Part shown: piece by piece, positions 58,792 through 64,000 of the stretch
Layout: every line of letters begins with the position of its first letter
Position numbering within the stretch: the stretch's first letter is position 1
NCBI RefSeq assembly: GCF_003369835.1
Contig: NZ_QPMJ01000004.1
Coordinates: 124,001-188,000 of the forward strand
Length of the DNA: 64,000 nt
From: Halorussus rarus
Lineage (GTDB): Archaea > Halobacteriota > Halobacteria > Halobacteriales > Haladaptataceae
Reading direction: 5' to 3'
Made by a program: the position numbers and the translations under genes
Notes under the pieces: model-generated
Databases searched by the model: none
Seen by the model: the letters and a program-made list of their open reading frames with translations, nothing else
Told to the model about the DNA's origin: nothing

Positions 58792-59034
58792 CTCGGTTCG
58801 GTCGGCGATGCGCCATCACCGAGACCGACTACTTCCCGATGCCCTGCGACCGCAGCGGAGTTCGAAACCGACGCATAAACGGCCGACATCGTTCGACTCT
58901 TCGAACGGTTACCGAAGGCGCAATCGCGGATTTCCGTCCGTAATGGGGCGTTTGGTCGGGTCGATGCGGCGGACCGCCTCCGACCGGACCGTCGAACCCG
59001 AATCCGTAAATCTCCCGAACGAGTAAGGGGAAGC

Positions 59035-59457
59035 ATGCAACCGACGCTGTCGCGACTGGTCGTCCTCCACGGCGGGCCGGTCGCGAGCCCCGACCCGACC
59101 TTCGTCGCGCTGCTCGCGCTGGCAGGTCTGGGCTCCGCGGTCGTGCTCGGCCTCGCGCTCGCCGCGCTGGTCCGGCGGCGCTCGCGGTCGTACCTGCTGG
59201 TGACGCTGGCGCTGGCGACCCTGCTGGCCCGGACCGGGGTGGCGGTGCTGTCGCTCACCGGGTCGGTCGCCGCCGGGTCCCACCACCTGCTCGAACACGG
59301 CCTCGACGCGGCGATGGCCGCGCTGGTCGTCGCGGCCGTCTACGACGCCCGCTCGGCCCGGAAGGCGGCGAGCGACCGGACGGAGTCGCGCGTCCGGAGC
59401 GACGGCGGGCGCACGCGAGAACGCGAAACCGAGGTCGACCGGGAGGGCCGGCGATGA
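59035..59457 (+). CDS. Small membrane protein co-encoded with a wHTH regulator
   Basis: A 140-residue protein with three hydrophobic segments (about residues 23-48, 55-78 and 85-106) and a charged C-terminal tail. The first two segments and the loop R-R-R-S-R-S-Y-L-L resemble the protein at 8868-9146. Its stop overlaps the next ATG (ATGA), and the pair membrane protein plus wHTH regulator is a repeated arrangement in haloarchaea, as I recall. It may sense a membrane-related signal, which is inference. The TATA-like box lies 24-32 nt upstream. Confidence 0.74.
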   Translation: MQPTLSRLVVLHGGPVASPDPTFVALLALAGLGSAVVLGLALAALVRRRSRSYLLVTLALATLLARTGVAVLSLTGSVAAGSHHLLEHGLDAAMAALVVAAVYDARSARKAASDRTESRVRSDGGRTRERETEVDREGRR

Positions 59458-59966
59458 ACGCGACGCGCCGCGCCATCGCCGACCACGTCCGGGCGAACCC
59501 GGGCGTCCACTTCAACGCGGTGGTCCGGGGGCTCGACGTCGCGCCGGGCCAGGTCCAGTACCACCTCCGGCGGCTCCGCGACGAGGGCGAGGTCGTGGCC
59601 GACGAGGTCCAGGGCCGGACCCACCTCTACCCGCCGGCGTACGGCGACTGGGAGCGGTCGGCGCTCGCGATGTTCCGGCGCGAGACCGCGCGCGACGTGC
59701 TGGCCCACCTGCTCGACGCGGGCGAGACTACCCCCGCCGCGCTCGCCGACGAACTGGACCTCGCCCGGAGCACGGTCGAGTGGCACCTCGACAACCTGAC
59801 CGACTACGACCTGGTCGAGAAGCGCCGGGAGGGCAACCGGGTCTTCCTCGAACCAGCCCGACCGGCGGCCACCGCCGACCTCCTCGGCGAGATAACCCCG
59901 TCGCTACCCGAGCGGCTGGTCGACCGGTTCGCGAACCTGGTCGACGGACTCGTCGAGGAGGGATGA
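59454..59966 (+). CDS. Transcription regulator with two winged-helix domains
   Basis: A 170-residue protein. Residues 1-65 form one wHTH (V-H-F-N-A-V-V-R-G-L-D-V-A-P-G-Q-V-Q-Y-H-L-R-R-L), residues 75-140 a second (T-T-P-A-A-L-A-D-E-L-D-L-A-R-S-T-V-E-W-H-L-D-N-L), as in the ArsR-like two-domain haloarchaeal regulators. It probably acts with the membrane protein that overlaps its start by 4 nt. Its 3' end is contained in the first unit of a 29-nt tandem repeat, so its C-terminal residues L-V-D-G-L-V-E-E-G are encoded by repeat DNA. Confidence 0.85.
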   Translation: MNATRRAIADHVRANPGVHFNAVVRGLDVAPGQVQYHLRRLRDEGEVVADEVQGRTHLYPPAYGDWERSALAMFRRETARDVLAHLLDAGETTPAALADELDLARSTVEWHLDNLTDYDLVEKRREGNRVFLEPARPAATADLLGEITPSLPERLVDRFANLVDGLVEEG

Positions 59967-60055
59967 GGGTCGACGGACTCGTCGAGGAGGGATGAGGGTC
60001 GACGGACTCGTCGCAGCGAGGTGAGGGTCGATGGCCCCGCCGAAGCGGGGTGAGC
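59940..60055. repeat. Four tandem copies of a 29-nt unit containing the regulator's stop codon
   Basis: Copies are 59940-59968, 59969-59997 (identical), 59998-60026 and 60027-60055 (increasingly diverged). The first unit covers the end of the regulator gene and its TGA. The next 300 nt to the trkA start include a TATA-like GTTTATTGC (about 60149-60157); no gene was recognised there. Confidence 0.85.
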
Positions 60056-60354
60056 CGGTAGACCGGGACGTCGCTCCTCGCCCGCTCTCGGCAGTTATCC
60101 GTCCGGTTCTCGGTCGAAACGACGACGCCACCGGTAGAAACGTCAAACCGTTTATTGCAGAGAGGGTTGATTGCGAGCGATCGGCGGCGGTCTCCCGGAG
60201 GGAATCACTCCCGACTCCTCTCGATGCCCTTCCGTCTCGGCCGGTCCTCCCGTCGCGCGGCGGAGGTCCGTCCTGCCGGACGATTCGGTCGCCGGTCGCG
60301 TCCGGAAAGGAAATCGTCATAGGTCGGGACTTGTAAAGGCCTGCAAGGATGACC

Positions 60355-60361
60355 AAGGAGG
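60355..60361 (+). promoter_or_regulatory. Strong Shine-Dalgarno sequence of trkA
   Basis: AAGGAGG lies 6 nt before the ATG at 60368. Most genes in the window lack such a site, so the trkA mRNA probably has a 5' leader and uses SD-directed initiation. Confidence 0.65.
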
Positions 60362-60367
60362 GTTCCG

Positions 60368-61711
60368 ATGCGCGTAATCATCGTCGGGGCGGGTGAGGTC
60401 GGGTCGTCCATCGCGGCCAGCCTCGCGGACGCCCACGAGGTGGTCGTGGTGGACACCGACCCGGAGCGCGTGGACACGCTGACCTACTCGCTCGACGTGC
60501 TCGCCATCGAGGGCGACGGCACGTCGCTCGCGACGCTCCGGGAGGCGGGCATCGGCGACGCGGACATGATAATCGCCAGCACCGACGACGACGAGACCAA
60601 CCTGGTGACCTGCGGCACCGCCAAGACCGTCGACGACCCGTTCACCATCGCCCGGGTCAAGAACGTCGACTACCTCGAGACCTGGCAGCACGCCGCCGAC
60701 CGGCGGGCGTTCGGCGTCGACTTCATGGTCTGCACGAACCTGCTCACCGCCGAAGACATCGTTCGCGTCGTCGGCCTCCCGGCGGCCCGCGACGTCGACC
60801 CGTTCGCGGGCGGGACGGTCCAGATGGCGGAGTTCGCCGTCGGCGATGGGAGCCCGGTCGCCGACCAGACCGTCCGGGAGGCCGACCGGTTCGACTCGCT
60901 GACGTTCGCGGCGCTGCTCCGGAACGGCGACGTCGAGATCGCCCGCGGGGAGTCCCGCATCCGGGCGGGCGACAAGGTGGTCGTCATCGGCAGCCCCGAG
61001 AGCGTCCAGGCGTTCGCCCGCGAGGTCGCGCCCGCCGAGACGCCGTCGGGCAGCGAGGACCTCGTCATCATCGGCGGCAGCGAGATCGGCTACCACACCG
61101 CACGGGAGCTCGAGGAGCGGGGGCTCCACCCCCGACTCATCGAGCGCGACCCCGACCGCGCCCGGGAACTGGCCGAGAAGCTGCCCGACACCGTGGTGAT
61201 GGAGAGCGACGCGACCGACGCCGAGTTCCTCGCGCGCGAGCACGTCGACGAGGCCGACGCCGTGGTCACGACGCTCGAGAGCGACGAGAAGAACCTGCTG
61301 GTGTCGGTACTCGCCAAGCGACTCGGCGCCGACAGGACCGTGGCGGTCGTCGAGACCGCCGAGTACGTCGACCTCTTCGAGACCGTCGGCGTCGACGTGG
61401 CGGTCAACCCCCGCGAGGTCACCGCCGAGGAGATCACCCGGTTCACCCGCGAGCTCCACACCGAGAAGGTCGCGCTTATCGAGGACGACAAGGCCGAAGT
61501 GCTCGAGATCGAGGTCGACGGCGACAGCGTCCTCATCGACCGGCCCATCCGGGAGGCGGTCGCGGACCTGCCCGACGGGTTCGTCATCGGCGCCATCACC
61601 CGCGAGGGCCGGTTCATCGTCCCGCGGGGCGACACCGTGATCGAGCCGGGCGACCACGTCGTCGCGTTCGCGGAGCGCGACGCCCTGGAGGCCATCAGCG
61701 ACCGACTGTAG
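60368..61711 (+). CDS. trkA: Trk potassium uptake system NAD-binding subunit TrkA
   Basis: A 447-residue protein with two full RCK units. The first starts M-R-V-I-I-V-G-A-G-E-V-G-S-S-I-A with the Rossmann G-x-G-x-x-G; the second starts L-V-I-I-G-G-S-E-I-G-Y-H-T-A. Each is followed by a TrkA-C domain, the last ending E-P-G-D-H-V-V-A-F. TrkA gates the TrkH channel in the cytoplasm. It is followed by trkH after 9 nt. The start is fixed by the SD AAGGAGG at 60355-60361. Confidence 0.92.
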   Translation: MRVIIVGAGEVGSSIAASLADAHEVVVVDTDPERVDTLTYSLDVLAIEGDGTSLATLREAGIGDADMIIASTDDDETNLVTCGTAKTVDDPFTIARVKNVDYLETWQHAADRRAFGVDFMVCTNLLTAEDIVRVVGLPAARDVDPFAGGTVQMAEFAVGDGSPVADQTVREADRFDSLTFAALLRNGDVEIARGESRIRAGDKVVVIGSPESVQAFAREVAPAETPSGSEDLVIIGGSEIGYHTARELEERGLHPRLIERDPDRARELAEKLPDTVVMESDATDAEFLAREHVDEADAVVTTLESDEKNLLVSVLAKRLGADRTVAVVETAEYVDLFETVGVDVAVNPREVTAEEITRFTRELHTEKVALIEDDKAEVLEIEVDGDSVLIDRPIREAVADLPDGFVIGAITREGRFIVPRGDTVIEPGDHVVAFAERDALEAISDRL

Positions 61712-61720
61712 GAGTACACA

Positions 61721-63250
61721 ATGGTGAATCTCAGGGTCGACTGGCGGGCCAGCGTGGCGCTCGTCGGCACGGTGATGAAGTGGCTGGCGGTAGCGATGGT
61801 GTTCCCGCTCGCGCTGGCGGCGTTCTACGGCGAGGGGCTGGTCACGTTCCTCGCTGCGATGACCGTCGCGGTCGCGGCGGGCTGGAGCCTCGAACGACTG
61901 GACGACGACCCCGACCTCGGCGCCCGCGAGGGGTTCCTGATGGTGGGGCTGACGTGGCTCGCGGTCTCGGTGGTCGGCGCGCTCCCCTACGTCATCGCCG
62001 GCCAGGGGACGATCGCCCACCCCGTCAACGCCCTGTTCGAGTCGATGAGCGGGTTCACGACCACGGGCGCGACCGTGATGGGCGACATCGGCTTCGACAC
62101 CCATTCGCGGGCGCTGATGATGTGGCGCCAGCAGACCCAGTGGCTCGGCGGGATGGGCATCGTGGTGCTGGCGGTCGCCATCCTGCCGGAGCTGTCGGTC
62201 GGCGGCGCTCAGCTGATGGACGCCGAGGCGCCCGGTCCGGGCATCCAGAAGCTCACGCCCCGGATCGCCGAGACCGCCCGCGCGCTCTGGAAGGCGTACC
62301 TCGGCATCACCGCATTGGAGGTCGTCCTGCTGATCGGTCTCAACGCCGTCGGCGTCGCCCCGAACGTGACCGTCTACCAGGCGGTCGCCCACGGATTCAC
62401 CACGATGGCGACCGGCGGCTTCTCGCCCGCGGCCCGAAGCATCGAGTACTTCTCGGCCGCGGTCCAGTGGCTCATCGTCCCGTTCATGGTAGCGGCCGGC
62501 ACCAACTTCGCGCTGTTCTGGCACGCGCTCAACGGCGAGCCCGAGGCGTTCGGCGAGGACACCGAGTTCCGGTTCTACGTCGGCGTGCTGGCGGTGTTCA
62601 CCGGACTGACCGCGGTCCTGCTGTTCACCGGTGGTACCCTCCAGCCGACCCGGGTCGGTCCACTCTCCGGGAACCTCGAGCAGTCGGTCCGCCACGCGGT
62701 CTTCCAGGTCGTCTCGCTCGTGACGACCACGGGGTACGCCAGCATGGACTTCGCGCAGTGGGGCCGCCCGGCCCAGTACGTGCTGTTCGTGGCGCTGTTC
62801 GTCGGCGGGTCGGCCGGGTCGACCGGCGGGGCGGTCAAGATCGTGCGGTGGCTCGTCATCCTCAAGTCGCTCAAGCGCGAGTTGTTCACCACGGTCCACC
62901 CCGAGGCGGTCCGTCCGGTCCGGCTCGGCGGCCGCGCGCTCGACGAGCGCGCGATTCGGGGCATCTACGCGTTCACCCTGCTCTACCTGGTCATCTTCTT
63001 CGCCGCGACCACGCTGGTGTACGTCGACGCCGCCCGCGTCGGACTGGACCTCATCGCGCTCGACGCGATGAGCGCGGTGGCCGCCACGCTCGGCAACGTC
63101 GGGCCGGGGTTCGGCATCGTCGGGCCGATGGAGAACTACCGGCCGTTCCCGAACAGCACGAAGCTGTTCATGGTGTTCCTGATGTGGATCGGCCGGCTCG
63201 AGATCCTTCCGGTGCTGGTGCTGCTGACGCCGGCGTACTGGCAGTCGTAG
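61721..63250 (+). CDS. trkH: Trk potassium uptake system membrane subunit TrkH
   Basis: A 509-residue membrane protein with about twelve hydrophobic segments and four pore loops. Selectivity-filter motifs are visible as S-M-S-G-F-T-T-T-G-A-T (first loop), M-A-T-G-G-F-S (second), V-S-L-V-T-T-T-G-Y (third) and A-T-L-G-N-V-G-P-G-F-G (fourth). It conducts K+ into the cell, which salt-in halophiles hold at molar levels. A GGAG precedes the ATG by 7 nt. It is in an operon with trkA. Confidence 0.93.
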   Translation: MVNLRVDWRASVALVGTVMKWLAVAMVFPLALAAFYGEGLVTFLAAMTVAVAAGWSLERLDDDPDLGAREGFLMVGLTWLAVSVVGALPYVIAGQGTIAHPVNALFESMSGFTTTGATVMGDIGFDTHSRALMMWRQQTQWLGGMGIVVLAVAILPELSVGGAQLMDAEAPGPGIQKLTPRIAETARALWKAYLGITALEVVLLIGLNAVGVAPNVTVYQAVAHGFTTMATGGFSPAARSIEYFSAAVQWLIVPFMVAAGTNFALFWHALNGEPEAFGEDTEFRFYVGVLAVFTGLTAVLLFTGGTLQPTRVGPLSGNLEQSVRHAVFQVVSLVTTTGYASMDFAQWGRPAQYVLFVALFVGGSAGSTGGAVKIVRWLVILKSLKRELFTTVHPEAVRPVRLGGRALDERAIRGIYAFTLLYLVIFFAATTLVYVDAARVGLDLIALDAMSAVAATLGNVGPGFGIVGPMENYRPFPNSTKLFMVFLMWIGRLEILPVLVLLTPAYWQS

Positions 63251-63379
63251 CGACAGGGTGCTACGGTTAGCGCCGTTCGATGTGCGACGCGCTTCGGGGA
63301 ACCTGAACTGGCGTTGGCGGTGAGGACCGCGGTCGTCAGCCGAACTCCTTATTACCGAGCCTATAGAGGTTCGACACCG

Positions 63380-64000
63380 ATGAATTTCAATTTTCTAGAC
63401 GTGTTCGGAGGCAGTTGGAAATCGAACCTTGACGACGTTATCGGATACACATCGAGCCTCGCCTTCCTCGGAAGAACGCTGAAATATCTGTCTGTCACGC
63501 CGCTACTGCCTACCCTCGTCGCCCTCTATTACGGCGAGAGCCCGGTCCCCTTTCTGGCGACGTCCGGCGTGATGATCGGCCTGGGACTGGCGCTCGAACG
63601 GTTACAGTCGGAGCCGAATCTGGGCCACCGCGAGGCGTTCCTGTTCGTGAGCCTCACGTGGTTCGTCGTCCCGCTCGTCGGGATGCTCCCCTACCTGATA
63701 GCGGGGCAAGGGACGGTCGCCCATCCCGTCAACGCCCTGTTCGAGAGCATGAGCGGGTTCACGACCACGGGGTCGACCGTACTCGCGGAAATCTCGTTCG
63801 AGCGCCACTCGCGGTCGATACTCATGTGGCGGCAGCTGACGCAGTGGCTCGGCGGGATGGGGATACTGGTGCTCATGGTCGCGATACTCCCGGAACTATC
63901 GGTCGGGGGAGCCCAGATCATCCGAGAGGAATCCCCGGGACTGTCGATCGAGAAGCTCACGCCCCGCATCCAGGATACGGCCCGCGCTTTATGGGTCATC
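63380..64000 (+). CDS. Second TrkH-type potassium channel subunit, 5' part
   Basis: A frame of 207 codons from ATG 63380 to the window end. It matches TrkH above from S-M-S-G-F-T-T-T-G-S-T (first pore loop) to E-K-L-T-P-R-I-Q-D-T-A-R-A-L, but has a different N-terminus (M-N-F-N-F-L-D-V-F-G-G-S-W-K) and lower-GC codons. A TATA-like CCTATAGAGG (63359-63368) lies shortly before the start. It is a divergent paralogue, perhaps a second-affinity or second-hand acquired K+ channel using the same TrkA. Confidence 0.85.
   Translation, partial: MNFNFLDVFGGSWKSNLDDVIGYTSSLAFLGRTLKYLSVTPLLPTLVALYYGESPVPFLATSGVMIGLGLALERLQSEPNLGHREAFLFVSLTWFVVPLVGMLPYLIAGQGTVAHPVNALFESMSGFTTTGSTVLAEISFERHSRSILMWRQLTQWLGGMGILVLMVAILPELSVGGAQIIREESPGLSIEKLTPRIQDTARALWVI

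Noticed and set aside
58141-58800. Spaced repeats considered as a CRISPR array
   Set aside because: Only four degenerate copies with irregular distances (47 to 367 nt); no palindromic repeat, leader or cas gene.

Overview
The window is chromosomal DNA of a haloarchaeon (class Halobacteria). The evidence is the high G+C, the strongly acidic proteins, many Tat (twin-arginine) signals including Tat lipoproteins, a PGF-CTERM surface protein, TATA-like boxes about 25-30 nt upstream of start codons (leaderless promoters), heme-copper oxidases with a CuA subunit II, and Trk potassium uptake genes. I cannot name the genus. I see no rRNA, tRNA, CRISPR array or insertion sequence.

Layout. 1-634: 5' part of a divergent MCM-like gene. 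880-3885: large FAD/Fe-S glycolate/D-lactate-type dehydrogenase. 4071-8756: complete branched-chain-amino-acid-type ABC transporter (binding protein, two permeases, two ATPases). 8868-10351: small membrane protein, HpcH/HpaI aldolase and a threonine-synthase remnant that has lost its catalytic core. 10400-14672: CDGSH protein, Old-Yellow-Enzyme-type reductase, pirin and aldehyde dehydrogenase; the last three share a palindromic operator. 15040-24324: Nudix-like protein, HTTM membrane protein, cation:proton antiporter with its TrkA-C subunit, thioredoxin-like protein, a lower-GC pair (TRIC channel, GNAT), a glutathionyl-hydroquinone-reductase-type protein and a stand-alone oxidase subunit I. 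24364-28543: NikR, a small unknown and a second Liv-type set without ATPases. 28709-39958: surface or secreted proteins (PKD protein with PGF-CTERM, two NosD-like beta-helix proteins, Tat-exported glycoside hydrolase), an XPB-type helicase, a CsaA-like tRNA-binding-domain protein and small zinc proteins. 40140-50080: respiratory region with subunit II, a I+III fusion, subunit IV, accessory membrane proteins, a PQQ-propeller lipoprotein and another stand-alone subunit I. 50399-58576: recombinase-like protein, HEAT-repeat protein, iron-box-controlled siderophore-type binding protein with a flavoprotein, and a metallo-beta-lactamase nuclease-like protein. 59035-64000: small membrane protein with a two-wHTH regulator, TrkA, TrkH and the start of a second TrkH.

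How the parts fit. The 12-14.7 kb genes look like an electrophile/quinone/aldehyde response under one repressor-type operator (TACYANNCGGTAAA); a thiol-dependent quinone reductase lies 8 kb away without a clear operator. The respiratory genes contain the strongest oddities. The I+III fusion has Met and Phe where canonical A-family oxidases have the K-channel Lys and Thr. The two stand-alone subunit I proteins share an N-terminal membrane helix plus a W-[RH]-S-Y-x-[PL]-like module with a 144-residue membrane protein encoded beside the cox operon, which suggests alternative or shared oxidase assemblies. All functional assignments come from reading the sequence and recalled family features; no database search was possible.
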